Source of the DNA: Pterobdella sp. o SKG-2022
Taxonomy: Eukaryota > Annelida > Clitellata > Hirudinida > Piscicolidae
Length of the DNA stretch: 64,000 bases
Direction: 5' to 3'
Assembly (NCBI GenBank): GCA_964035795.1
Contig: OZ038325.1
Coordinates: 1,358,763 to 1,422,762 of the forward strand
In this document: positions 39,760 through 53,141 of the stretch, piece after piece
Position numbering within the stretch: position 1 is the first letter of the stretch
How the letters are laid out: the number at the start of each line of letters is the position of its first letter
Position numbers and translations under genes: made by a program
Notes under the pieces: model-generated
The model's input: the letters and a program-made list of their open reading frames with translations, nothing else
Told to the model about the DNA's origin: nothing
Database searches by the model: none

Positions 39760-42700
39760 TCAAATTGAAGGAGGGTAGAGGTCGTTGTTGTCAGTGCGAG
39801 GCATCTTGATATTCAGTCCATTCTGATCCATTGGGTGCTTACGCTTTTTTGCTTCAATTAGAGATTTCGCTGATTGATTGGGGTTTATATAATGGCCTCC
39901 TTTATCCTTGCTAATCTTTAATTTGATTGGTTCTTTATTTAAAGAAGGCTGGAAAGATGAGAGTGATGCTGATTGGTTGTCTTTGGAGACTACATAATTA
40001 GGAAGGTCCTTGATCTTGAGTTTGAGATCCGATGATTCGCTGGGAGGAGGAGACACAGGTGGGTTTGAAAGCTTGAATTTGATTGGTGGCAGAGATGAAT
40101 CTTCATGATGCTTGCGTTTGCTTTCTTCTTTGGATTTGTGATGCTTGTGATGGTGTTTTTTCTTCTCTTTATGATGCTTCTTTGAATGGCGATGTTCAGA
40201 ATCTCGATGGTGATGGTGATTGGACGATTGGTGATGGTGACTTGATGTGTGGTGGTGATGTTCGGGGTGATGGTGGTGGTGTTCAGAGTGGCTGCTTTGG
40301 TGGTGAGAGAAGGGTTGAGAACTGACCGATTTAATGATTTCACTAATGTTGTTACTATTGACCAAGATGTTACTACTTCGTGGTGTTGTTTCAGGTATTT
40401 TTGAATGATTACTTACCATCGACCTGTTCAAACTACTACCACTGTTGATGCTGCTGTTGAGAGTGGATACAGCTGCTTTGCTGGCAGCTGATTCAACTAA
40501 TTTTTTTTGCTGATTTTTAGCTGCTTCTGCTTGCAGCAATGTAGATAATGCTTTGTGTTTTTTAACGTTGGCTTCAAGAGGGTTGAAGGTTTTAGAGGTG
40601 GTGATGGTAGTTGTTGCTGTGACAGCACTGATAGGATGTGAGGGTCGAGGTTGGTTGATGGTCGTGGTGTGTTGTATAACATCGAGAGAAGTAGGTATTG
40701 GTAGTTGTACTGGGAGAGAAGGTAAGTTGGGTAGGGATGTGTTTAAGGATAATGAATGCCTTGTTGTTGAAGTTGATGTGTGTTGTGAAGTTGATTTAGG
40801 CCATTTTTGTTGAGATGATGGTGGCCGTTGTAGTTGTTGTGTTGAAAGTCGAGGTTTGTCTTTTGGTTGTTGAGGAAGAGGTTGTTTTGAAAGTTGTTGT
40901 TTTATGAGTTGATTTTGTTGCTGTTTCAACAATTCTCTTTGTTGTTGATTTGGTTGCAGTTGTTCCTTTTGTAATTTGTGTTGCTGTTCTTTATGTTGTT
41001 GAGCTTTCAATTGTTGCTCTTTCTGTTGATGTTGCATCTTTAATTGTTGTTGCTGCTGTTGTTGCATCTTTAATTGTTGTTGCTGCTGTTGTTGAATTTT
41101 TAATTGTTCTTGTTGTTGTGCTTTGAGCTGTTCTTGTTCTTGTTGTATTTTCAATTGTTGTTGAGCTTTCAATTGTTCTTGCCTGATCTCTTGTTCCTTT
41201 TGTTGTTGCTGTATTTTTAATTGTTGCTCTTTGAGTTCCTTCTGTTTCCTCTCTTTATATTCTTGCATATTAATTAATTTGGGCATTTTATTCACAACAG
41301 GAGTTGTGGTAGTTGTTGTAGTTGCAGTGGTAGTGGTATCAGACATAGTGCTAGCGTTAGAAGTTGTTGTTGTTATAGTCGACGTGGTAGAAGGAACAGA
41401 AGTAGTTTTAGCAGCAGAATTACCATTGGTTTGGTTGGAAGGTCTATGGTGGGAAAAGGGGTGGTTGGGTGGTCGAACATTAGTGGGTAATTTTTGAGAG
41501 GGATGTGATGAAGGTATGTGCGGTTGTTTGTGGTGATGATGGTGGTTCTTTGAGGGGTGGTTTGAGAAGACTGGACCCAAGCCTGCAATCTTGGCTCCAA
41601 CACCTTTTCTCTTCAGAAGATTTTTAGGGTATTTCTCGATTGCTGATGCCAACTCATTTGATAAGGCTGGAAGAATTAATAAATAAAAAATTAATCAAAA
41701 AATATTCAATAATAATAATAAATATAAATTGAAATATTTAGTTATTTATTTGTAATATAGCCCTGAAATGCATCACAAATGACAGAGAAATGTATAAAAA
41801 ATGAAAACCTTCTAGTTTCTCAAGGGTCATGGTGGGGTCAACATAATTGTACCATAACTTCCCTTCGGATGTCTTTTTTATCTGCCATTTTGTATTTATG
41901 TCTTAGTTACATGTTGAATTGCTACTTTGCATTTATTTTAAAACAACCTTAAATAATCGTAAGGTCAACAAACTCAAAATATTTATTTAAAAAAGAGTCA
42001 CGAAGCTTTTGGTAAGACTAGCTTACATTATCAAGTGATCACTTGATAATGTAAGCTAGTCTTACAAAAAGCTTCGTGACTCTTTTTTCAAAATGAATAC
42101 TTTGTGTTTGTTGTCCGTAAAATCTGATTATTATACTTCATCAACCCCAAAAAAAGGCTAGAAAGCAGCAGAAAGTATTATCAATCATTCGAAACAAAGC
42201 CTCAAAACCAACCCACTTCATCATACACAACCTATCCTATCACACTACAATACCCACTCACCCTTTTCTATTCGAATCATCCATCCTCAACCCAACTCAT
42301 CCATCCATCCACCAAAAATCCTTTCTTTACCCAATTCGTCTATCCACCCCTCAAACATGCATCCTGAGTCATAACCATCCACCCATTCACCAAACAGACC
42401 CACCCCCTTACTTCAAAACCCCCCCATCGCAGGGCAATATTGATACACACACATGCAATCACAGTGGATGGAAACCTTAGACACATGGTTGTGACCACAA
42501 GGCTTGTTGATGCAAATACATATGATGAGTGGGATATCTCTTTAGAAGCTGTGGTGTTGGAGTGAGTGATGGAAGTGGTGTTGGGGTGGGTGGTGAAAAT
42601 GGTGTTTAACAAGGTGGTGGTAAAAGTGCGGCTAAGTGGTGGGAGTGTTATTCAGATGGATGGTTGAAGGCAGAAAGATTCTTGTATGAATTATTGTTTC

Positions 42701-44633
42701 ATTTGCTTATTGTCTGAACGAGAAGAAATGGTTGCTATGGAAAGTTTAGAATTGGTTCAATGGAATGGATGATTTGCAGATAGCAGGATAGAATTGTGTT
42801 GAAGAGGGCTACTACAGTGGTTTGCAAATAGAGACAATGGTTGTTTGGTGTTAAAGTAGTTTGTGGATTCAAACAATGGTTGTATAGTATGTTTAACAAT
42901 GGCATTAATGAGGTGAAATAGGTCTTTGGAGGTTGATATTAACACCCCACTCTTGAGTCCCCCATATTCAAGTTGTTTATCATGATTTATATCATTAATT
43001 GTAAAGGAATAAACAAAGTTATAATTATTCAAAAAGTATTAAAATATATATATATATATGTAAAAAAGATGGCTTTGAAAAATAAAGCTATCAAATAAGA
43101 TAAATAGTAAATACAAAAAATAATGCATATGAAGGATATCAGTAACATTGTCAAAAACAACAATAATAAAAATAATAATAACAACAAACCCTTAAGCATG
43201 GCACAAGAGTTGACAATCTGTGAATGTGGGTGATCCACAGTGGTCTGAAGCCCTATGGAAACATTCCATATACGGTATTATTTCCATATACGGCAATATG
43301 TCCATAAAGGGTATTATTCCAAATAAGGAAAACACAATGGGTCAGATACTAGACATTAAGAGAAAGGATGGATGAATGGTGGTGATGGGGGGTGGTGGTG
43401 ATTGGTAAAATGAATGAAGGATAGATGGAAAAAGCATGATGATGGATTGAGGATGATAAATGAATGAATGAATGAGTACCAAGAACTTGGAGGAGTATTT
43501 CCTCATCAAAGGCGATCTCTTCCACCAGATCCCTCACTTCCTGTAGACATGCCAATAATAATAATATCATAAAAATTATAATAAAAAATGTAAAAATTAA
43601 TAAATAATAAAAGAAAACAAATATAAAACCTAACAGTAATAATATTAAATATTCTGAAAAGAACAATAGTTTGAGTAAAAAGCACAGACTTGAGCAGAGT
43701 TAGGAGAGGGATGGTTGACTTCAGAGTGGCGTTGTTTGGCATTGTAGTTGTTGAGAACTTTAGCAACATATTCCAACTTTCGAGGTTGGTCTTCCACTTT
43801 TGCTGCCAGAAATAGACAAGCAGCTGACATGGTCTGTGGTCATGTGATGTTGGTGAATGATCTTATTGAATTATGAATAAAACCTAATTTATATTATGAT
43901 AGATATATTTATAGATAATTTAGACTTATATTCAAAACTTCAGCCCATATATTTGAAACTGGGTGATGTTATATTAAAAATATTACATTATTATATATTA
44001 TCCTTTTTTATTATAATTATATTCCAAAGAATGGAATACTCACAGTATAGTTGAACTTTTGGAAAGAGCATTTCATGTAAAACCTGTGCATGTAGACAAT
44101 ACCAGTGTTGGTGCTTAGTTGATTTCTGTTGAAGATTTTTAATTTATTTAAAGAATTATTTTTAGTTTTGCAATGACTTATGGTGAAAAATTAATATGCG
44201 TATTGTTAAAATTGATTAAAAAGATTTGAAAATTTAAGATGAATACACAAAAATGCTTTTAGAAAATAAAGTTCATAATAAATTTTGTGCATTTCGATGC
44301 CTCTAAGTATGAATGATTGGTTTAAATGCATTAAAATGATTTGTAAACACTCCCTACTCTCAAAACTCTATTTAGATAATTAGAAGCCACAAAATACAAC
44401 TCATTTATGTTTAATAGTTTTTTAAATTCATTTTTTATGAAATATTTTTCAAAACTCTTGAGCAATCATGATGTAAGAAATGCGGACACGAACATAGTTA
44501 ACTTATCGCCTATTTCTTGAATCAGAGAAGCGGCGTTTACTCTGTTCGCCATCTCTTCATCCTTCGACATTCCAGCTAGCCGACTTGGGCTTCTCTTTAG
44601 TTCTTCGTCAGTGAATAACCATTTATCGGCCAT
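39760..44633 (-). CDS. CCNT: Cyclin T, P-TEFb regulatory subunit
   Basis: Eight minus-strand exons: 44633-44503, 44125-44044, 43833-43690, 43540-43480, 43252-43190, 42539-42412, 41881-41809 and 41666-39760; all in phase, 862 aa (human cyclin T1 is 726). The N-terminal cyclin fold shows WLFTDEELKRSPSRLAGM, NTGIVYMHRFYM, AACLFLAAKVEDQPRKLEYV, EEILLQVLGLQTTVDHPHSQ, SLVVTTMCLRFPSTVIACVC, LWYNYVDPTMTLEKLE and AIEKYPKNLLKRK. The single large last exon encodes a Gln-rich coiled region (roughly from residue 370), a Ser/Thr-rich part, a long His-rich block and repeated IKFKLS/LKLKIK/IKLKIS strings. Cyclin T binds CDK9 and drives release of paused RNA polymerase II; the His-rich region of human cyclin T1 contacts the polymerase CTD and promotes condensates. 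Start chosen at the only upstream ATG, which gives MADKWLF. Complete. Confidence 0.95.
41989..42088. repeat. 100-bp near-perfect palindrome (fold-back element)
   Basis: Two 50-bp arms meet with no spacer at 42038/42039 and differ at one position. Each arm runs from an (A)6GAGTCACGAAGC outer end to CTTACATTATCAAGTGA at the centre. It lies in an intron of the cyclin T gene. The arms contain the same AAGCTTTT...ACATTATCAAG string seen at 7463, 10020 and 63515, so this may be a tail-to-tail pair of one mobile repeat or a MITE. Confidence 0.95.
43258..43330. repeat. Short tandem repeat, about 20-23 bp unit
   Basis: Three to four diverged copies around ATTCCATATACGGTATTATT, TTCCATATACGGCAATATGT and CCATAAAGGGTATTATTCC, in a cyclin T intron close to the exon at 43252. 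Confidence 0.6.
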
Positions 44634-46929
44634 TGAAAATAATAATCAACCAAAATGTCGACGAAAGATCCTCTATAATCAAGGTAATCAAAATTTGAAA
44701 TTTTTTAAAAACTTTTAATTCGATAGACTAAACTATTTCAAACTTCAAGCAAGGTTTAAAAAAATACAAGGATGAAATATCAAAAGATGTGCATAGATTT
44801 TAAAATTGACTTCAAATTCACATGAATAAGTATTATAAAAATAATTAATATATTTTCAACTTTTTTATCAGCTCATAGAAAATTGTATTTTATTGTCTTT
44901 TTTTCATTCAAATTAAATTAAAATAATTTTTTGATAAATTTAATACTTTCGATAGTAATTTAAACAATCGACAGAATTATCGGTTTCAGATATACTTGGC
45001 CTATTTTTGTTAAAATTAAAAATGTATTTATATTTTGATTACAATGGTTCAAAATGATTGATATAAAGAATTTCAACTTAAATAAAGTGCTTGAATATTT
45101 AATTGAAGCACCATTATCGTGCTGCAGTCTTCTATATAGGTCGATACAGCTGTGTTGAAGTGACTCAGCTTTTCGAAACAACATGGTTTAGTGGTCGTTC
45201 TTGATCGACGATTTTGGCTAAAACATAAAATTATTAATTCAATATTTTTGTGAAAGTTTTGCAACCAGTTTGAAAGAGGCGATCTCGCTATTCAATGTTG
45301 TATTTTATCGTGAAGAAAATGAGAAGTAAGCTTTATTAATAGATAACTCTATTTAAAATTAATTTTTTTCAATCAAATAATTATTTTATTTTTTGATTAA
45401 AATTTTCATGCGTAGTTCTATTGCGCTTGCAAAGTAAGATAAAAATACATTTAGTTGCGAGATATAAAATCGATTCGTTTATGCTACCAAATTCATTATT
45501 TAGCTTCAAGATTGAAAATATCAAATTTTATTTAGTCGTTGAATACCATAACTCATGTTTCCATAGTTGATCATAATTCTGCTTTCACGTTTACGGCCAT
45601 TTAAAAAAAATACTTAGGTAGCCATCTTGGGAATACATCATCGTTATTCATGATATTGCAAATTTTAACGTTTATTTTCAGCTTCTTCGCAAATACAGAA
45701 AGCTTGACAAAGTTCCTTACTTGTGAATTACATAATCAGTCCGCAGGTTATGATGTATGAATTTTTAAAAATACAATTATTTTATATTTCTATTTAATTT
45801 GACAGTCTGGCAAAAAGGAACAACTACATTGTCAGGGAAAAGAAAATATCAAAAAAAATTTTGTTATAAAAATTTATAGATCATAAGTGAGAATTTATTT
45901 TCTAGAATTTCATTGTACTTTGCTCACAGCAAAACATTAAACTGCTTCAAAATATATTCATCTACAATAACTTAGTTGCGTAACTTTTGCCAACATTATA
46001 GTATATTAATCGGAATACTTGATAATTATTGGAGACATGTCAGAAGTCAGGGTGAGGTAGATAGTTGTATGGTCAGAGTACCATCAATCTAGTGAGAGGC
46101 CAAGCAACTATCTAGCTTTTCTTGACTCTGCTTTCACTACAACCATTTGTTCTGTCTTTCAAATATAGTTTCAATAAAAACTCAAAACATTTTGTTGTGT
46201 TTATTATGAATAAAAAATCTTAGTTTTGAATAAACGTGAAATGTATGAGTTATATTGTTTTGAATTCAGCCTTGTGTACGTTTTCATCGACGAAATGCAA
46301 ATCACCTCAACACGTGCCTTCCAGCTCAAAATCTACGTCAACGTTCTCAATGAAGCATTCGAAATGTTCACTGCCGATTTTTATCTATGTAAGTCGACTA
46401 TTTAGGACTTGCACGAAATCATTGCCGAGTTGAAATGAAGAGTTTACCACCGCAAGTTATCTCATGTAGTCACTGGTTTTCAAATAAAAAGCAGCTTTTG
46501 ATTCCGATTTTCGATTCAAAATTCTGCTTATCATTCTAAGACTGTAAACAATTTGCCTCGAAATTGTGAATCATTTTATAATTCACAATTCTAAGACTTA
46601 TTTTAAAAACTCCTTTTTGATCATTAAAGAAGTTAGACTTGCATGCCATAAAATGCAAGTAAAAATACTTCCAAGTAGACTAACAACAGATAACTAGCTT
46701 ATGAACACAATCCTAAAGTTTGAAACCACTTGACTTCCTTCTAGACAAATTTATCAGCTTATTAGATAGAAACGTCAGTACACAATTACGAATTTAATTC
46801 AGAAATGAAAAATTCTAACATTAACTTATGTATGCCACATCAGAGAATGTCGTTAGTCAAATTTAACATGGTGTCATGTCGATTTTCAGCATTGTAGTTT
46901 GCTTTGAAAAGACTTCAGAGTTGTGGCAA
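44634..46929. other. Intergenic, upstream of cyclin T
   Basis: AT-rich. The cyclin T promoter should lie just right of 44633. No exon recognised; 46230-46440 is less AT-rich but has no family resemblance and may be part of the LINE debris that follows. Confidence 0.45.
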
Positions 46930-47245
46930 ACATCAAATGGCCAGAAAAAAATGTCAAATGAAGATTTACATACTCTACTCCAATACGAGAATTGGAGCAG
47001 CACAATAAAAAAAGAAGACTGAACTTTGTGGAACACATTCTCAGACAAAAACCTGACACGCCGGTTAGGAAAAGCCTGGCAGAAGCAGTCAGAGGCGTCA
47101 GAAGACCTAGAGGTGCAGCAAAGAAAACCTGGTAATGTCTCATCTAAAAAAGATCTCGAAGGAGTAGGAGTACCTGGAACACAGTTTTAGACCACAGCCA
47201 ATGGGTACAAAGAGTGAGTCGAACCATGTCAACCTGACGGAAGCT
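46930..47245 (+). mobile_element. Decayed non-LTR retrotransposon, ORF C-terminal end
   Basis: One frame reads NEDLHTLLQYENWSSTIKKR, RLNFVEHILRQKPDTPV and later DHSQWVQRV, broken by stops after KKTW and nearby. The order RL-x-x-x-GH-x-LR, a basic RRPRG...KTW stretch, then a D-x-x-x-W end is what follows the reverse transcriptase in many LINEs. Only this terminal part is visible; the element is dead. Confidence 0.65.
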
Positions 47246-48225
47246 CCTCAATGGTGATTGAGATAAATTCTTTAGGCATAAAAAACTGTTAGCTATAGTA
47301 AATTTTCAACTTAAAATCAGTCTATTGTCACTATTTCAAGTGCGCTTTGTGGGGCAGACATCTTTTGTTCTTAATGATCCTTTTCGAAATACTTGTTTTA
47401 GATTTCTCATTTTGACTGATGTAACAGACATAGTACAAAACGTTTGTAGGAAGCATTTATTTGAAGATCTAAAATGACCTGCGACCAAAAACGAGAAAAA
47501 CCTGGAAGCTGTAAGTATCAAACAAAGAGGTAATCAAAATAATAAAAAACTAAAAAAAAAAGTAGATGCTTCTAACTTCTAACCTGCTCGTTAGAGATAA
47601 ATGGATTATGATGGCGAAAAGATATGATAAAATGTCACGAATATGGAGCAAAGCTACTCGTTTTATAGATCAAAACACTTTTAAGAAAAAATATAGGAAA
47701 AAAAAATTTTGAAGTTTGAAATTTTTTCTAACTTGTTATTGATCAGAGGTAGATACAATGGAGTTCAGAGATGGGTGAGTCTGATTGAACGACAAGTTAA
47801 TCTTTTTGTTGTGTTGATACTGGTTGTTTGTGAGCTTTGTTCTGATTAGTTGCTTTGAAAAAAGATTTTCGAAACTTAAAGTTTCATCATCAGACAATAA
47901 AACAAACTAAAATTTAGAAAATTAGCACCCAAAAAGCAGAAAAATGTCAAGCAACCAATCAAAACACAGCAAAAAATTAACCTTCGTTTTGTTACTTTCT
48001 CGCTTCAGAGGGTGACTGACAGTTTTAATGGTGGAAATAAAATTTTTTTGAGAAATTGAATGTTTTTAAACCAAAAATAATAAAGTTTCCTTAAAAGTTT
48101 AAATGACAGTATTGAAACTATTTTTTATCAAACTTTTCCACTATGTCGTCTTTGGTAATGAACAAATTTAAAAAAAGATTTACAGAAAGTTGCATGGAAT
48201 TGAATTTATTTGTGCAAACTTGAAA
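47246..48225. other. Intergenic, upstream of the NO VEIN-like gene
   Basis: AT-rich. AAAGATTTTCGAAACTTAAAG at about 47862 followed by CATCATCAGAC resembles the dispersed AAGCTTTTCG motif family. 48000-48190 presumably holds the promoter and 5' UTR of the next gene. Confidence 0.4.
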
Positions 48226-50838
48226 ATGGGTAAAAACAAACGTTCTAAAGATTCTTTCAAGTTTCTCCAAGATATATTTGAGAGACGGACTTTTCGACCA
48301 ACTGAGAGAATATATGAGCAGAGCCACCGAGATAACTCTCCGCCCACTCATTTATATTCAAACCACCAAAAAAATTATCAATTTGGCACTGAGCTTTCTA
48401 AAAATTATCCAGAGTTCAATAACTACAGTTTTCACTATTCAAGTCAGGAAAATATTCGGAGAGACCATCAAAATTATGGTCAACAATACAACCGTTCGCA
48501 GCAGCAATTCCCATATTCTAATTCTGATGAACCTTTCTATTCTATTCCGTTTCAAAACCCATTTAGTAACTTTTCTTCAAACCATCAGTCAGTTAGCCAA
48601 CAAACTCTCAATCTGCCACTTTCTAAGCACCTTTCTGCCATGAAGCCAAACGATTCTACTCTGTTTTCAAATCCTTTCGATACCAAAAATCTCAATATGA
48701 TAGTACAAAACTGCATTGATAAAATAACAGAATCCAAACAACATGTTTGTTTGGACAGCATAACTGATGCTCTTGATACTTACCACAAGTAATTTTTGCT
48801 TAATAAATTCTTCCAACATCATTAAAACTTTACTCATACAACTCTCCACCATTCTCACCTAATCAACCACCACCATCATTACACAAACGATTTCATCATT
48901 ATCACTTCCCCATCCACACCACCATCATCATAACAGCATCCAGAACATTGCACCCAAAGAACTGTTAAGCTTGTCTTGTGTTGCAGATGTGAATAGGATT
49001 TTGCAGAGAATCAACCTCAACATTCTGTCTTACGTTAATGTATGACTATTAATAAACTATCAAGGAAATGTTAATTCAGAGACATTTTAATGCCTTGAAT
49101 AACTAATTTCACGCCAATTTATTAAATTTTCATTAAATATTAATATAACAATCCAATAACTTGCATAAATATGCATAAATTAAATTTATCATAATTAGAA
49201 CCTTTGTATTAAATAATTTTTCTATCACTTTTTATAATACTTTTTTCACTACTTCAATTTTACTACTACTAATAATGATAATAACAATAAATAAAAATTA
49301 TGTATTTTAATGATAACAGACTAGAACAGTATCAACCTTACATGACCTTCAAATCTTCCTCACAAAGAACACTCATTCCTTCCTCCCAGGCCATCTTCAA
49401 AAAGTCTTATTATTGTTATTGTTTTGGGAATTATAAAATGCATCACCATCATTTTCATCATCATCATCACTACTATCATCATCATCATCACTACTATCAT
49501 CATCATTACTACTATCATCAACGTCTTCACCACCATCCCCAATACATTCATCATTACTGGTATCACCACCACTATCATCATCACATCACAACTTTCACTA
49601 CAGCGCCTCTCTCCATCCAAATGCTTTGAGGACTTGAAAGTGGGACCTCTGACGTCATTCCCCCTCATCAAACAGCTCTTCCAGGTTTGTTGGTGTTTTT
49701 CAGTTCATGTTACTATCATTGTTGTTGTTGTGGTTATTATCGTTTTTATGATATTGTTGCTTTAGTTGTGAAAGAGCATCAATTCATATTTATTATTTAT
49801 TCCTATTCTTTATAATAATTACACCACTAATAAATTAATAAAAATACAATAATAATAATAGAAGCAAAAATATTTTTGAACACCCAGGTGCCTGAGGGTC
49901 AGGGAGTCTTCCAGGTCACTGCCAAGGATGTCATCAACTTGCTTCATGACTTTCTTAATCAGAATGGTGGGTGGGTAGATGAGTGGTTGGATGGATGGAT
50001 GGATCAATAGATAGATAGATAAATTCCTCCCTCCCTCCCCCTCCCACAAAGGATGGTCAGAGGAGGTAGAAACAGAGAAACTGATGAAGTACATTCAGAA
50101 CATTTTCAACCAGTCTGACCCTCTCTTGCTTGGCATCAGGATTGGCCATATGTCTGCAGTTGTTAGTGTTAGTTGGGTTGGTGGTGGTGGTTAGGGGGAG
50201 GAAGGGTAGTTGTTATGGTTAGGAGTGATAGTGGTTTGGAGGGGTCGATGGTTGTCTGCATAGTGGTCATTTAGTAACGCTTGCGAGTTAGATTTATAGT
50301 CAACCTGGATTTTTTTGTCATTAGGAAATCCCCCAAAACACAATGAAATCTAGAGCGTTATTTTTAAATATTTTATCATTACTATAATCATCTTTTTTAA
50401 ATCCTCTCTATTGAATATATCCCAATAAAACTCATTTAACTCTATTGATGCTTCTAATTGTCCATTCCACAGGCTCTCAAAAAGAATCTATTTCAACGCA
50501 GTTTGTTATTTTTGCTACCTTGAACCTGAAGCTTTTCGAGTTTTATTCTTAATTTAATTCAATTTTGTATGGAAAAATCTCTATAATTATCTGCAAATTT
50601 AAAAGACTCACTATAACATCCAACACCACTATCTTCGCACCACCACCACCATTCTCACACCACACCACAGACAACGAAATGAGGGATGAGATGAGAGAGT
50701 TCAGGAAGGATGTTTCAAAAAGTCTCAAAACTGCTGTCGACAACTTTCGTTTCTCTGTTCTCAATAATGCAGGTAGGTGCTACTAGGATTTGATGTGTTT
50801 GCGTCTGTGTGTATGTGAATATTGCTTGGATTAGAAAC

Positions 50839-50902
<64 letters not shown>

Positions 50903-52122
50903 AAAAGATGGTGTCAATCAGGGAGGAGGCATTGTACAGCAACCCAGTCAACCTTCTCAAGTCATTCCTCGCCAAGCTGCATTATATGTGTGTGACGTCA
51001 TATTTGGTGGTTATGATGATGATGATGAAAATGATAATGGAAGTAATAATGAGGATAATATTAATCATAAAATTATTCTGGGCATGACGTTAAACTGCAT
51101 CGAAGATAGCGTCTCCAAATTGAGACTGCTCTTCTGTTATAACCTGGATAACAGTGGTCTTTGGTAGCAGGTATCAACAAATTGATATTCTGGTATAGTT
51201 TTCATTTGGCTTGGTGGATGATCTTTTTTTGTTGACAAGGGCAAGGCAAACTGCCCAAGTGTGGGAACGGCGTATCTTGAATACAATAATTTTAAGCTGG
51301 ATGTTAGCTCGGACTGGCAGTCTACAAAAATTTGTCCCAAATAAAATGGTCCTTTTTTATAAATTACTCTATTATAGTATCAATAATCTAGGCCGACTGC
51401 TGTCAACCCCAGCTACTGGGACATGTACATAGTATAATCTAATTGGATTGATAATAAAATAAATTATTAATAGCAATAATAAAAATAAAAAAAATAATAA
51501 TAATAACAATAAATGCTCACCATACACCAAAGGTACAGCCAATTTGAGAAGATTGAAGAGAACAACACAGATTTGTCGACCAAAAAAAAGAAGGCAAAGT
51601 TCAATAAGGGGAGAATGTCGGTAACTGTATCAACTATAAGGTAGGTGGTAGAGTGAAAGTGAGGTGGGTTGATGAGGTGCTGGTGGGGTAGAAGGCGGTT
51701 GATGAGATGCTGGTGGGGTAGAAGGAGGTGGATGGGGGGTGGAGGGGTGGTTGACTTGGTTTAATAAGGTGGGTGCTGTTTGTGAAGTGATGGGTGATGG
51801 GGTGGTTGATAAGGTGGGTGCTGTTTGTGAAGTGATGGGTGATGGGGTGGTTGATAAGGTGGGTGTGGTCTTTGGTGTCTTGATATGAAGGTGGGCGTAG
51901 TAGTTTGTTGGATGAGTGTGGTAGTTTTCAAGATGGGTGTGGTTGGTTAAAATGGTGTTGGGCGAGCTGAGTGCAGTAAGAGATAAACTCCTTTCAGGGA
52001 CCTCATGCTGAAGGATGAATTGACAGCAAGTTTATTCCAGGTTCACCATTGATATTCATCTATTTCACATTTTATCTATCTATCTATCTATCTATCTATC
52101 GATCTATCTATCTATCTATCTA

Positions 52123-52169
<47 letters not shown>

Positions 52170-52989
52170 GTCTATTTATCTATCTATTTAAACCTTTCAG
52201 ATTGCTATGTTATCAAATCAAAATGAAATTGCTGCAAACATGCAAATGGTGAGTGATAATTAGTATTTAAGCTGGTGTATGACCATCTATTCATTCATTA
52301 ATCTCATCAAAACCACTCTCTTACCAACCACAACTACCCAGTACCAACCATACACATCCCATTCTCATCAACCTATTAACCACACACACCTGACAACCAC
52401 ACCCACCTATCAACAACACCCTATCCACTAACTAAAACTTCATGATTATTTCCACCAATATCCACCATCATCATCTTTCTCAGGTTTTTAAGGATGCACG
52501 CGATTTGTATCATGCGAAAGGAGATAAGACGGGTTGGAAAAAAAATGATGATGAAGACGACGATGATGATGGGGATCTTTGCCTTGAGAATCTGGCTGGA
52601 GATGGTCTCAGTCGAGGTGAGATGATGATGATGATGATGATGTTGATGCTACCAATAATACTATTAGAAATGATATCTGTAATAAAGACAACAAGCATAT
52701 AGAAATTAATTCTCAAAACAGTATTTATACAAGCAAACCATTTTTCAAAAATTCTCACAACTAAGCATCCATAAAACTCAATAATAACCACGCCTACAGA
52801 CGCGATAGAAGAAGCCGTATTGGACACGATAAAAGAACGCTGGGCCAATAAAAAGCAAATATCCTTGTTGGATTTGTTGCACCTGGAAACGGAAATTCTC
52901 AAAAAGTATAATGCCGCCTCGTTCGAACGTCTGTCCAATAAGACCTTTCTGCAGTTCTTGATGGATGGCTCTGAAACCAAAAAGGTGGT

Positions 52990-53064
<75 letters not shown>

Positions 53065-53110
53065 TTTTATTATCATCATCATCACCACAGTATCTGGACT
53101 CAATTGCTTT

Positions 53111-53141
<31 letters not shown>

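Noticed and set aside
40553..41497. Plus-strand open frames rich in Val and Glu
   Set aside because: They are the antisense of the Gln/Thr-rich cyclin T exon.
48190..48225. An upstream ATG at 48190 as the start of the NO VEIN-like gene
   Set aside because: The context is weaker than AAAATGGG at 48226, and the extra 12 residues look like untranslated leader; not fully excluded.
50840..52190. CRISPR-like or regulated tandem arrays
   Set aside because: The repeats are simple dinucleotides, tetranucleotides or a 45-bp minisatellite without unique spacers, in introns of an animal gene.
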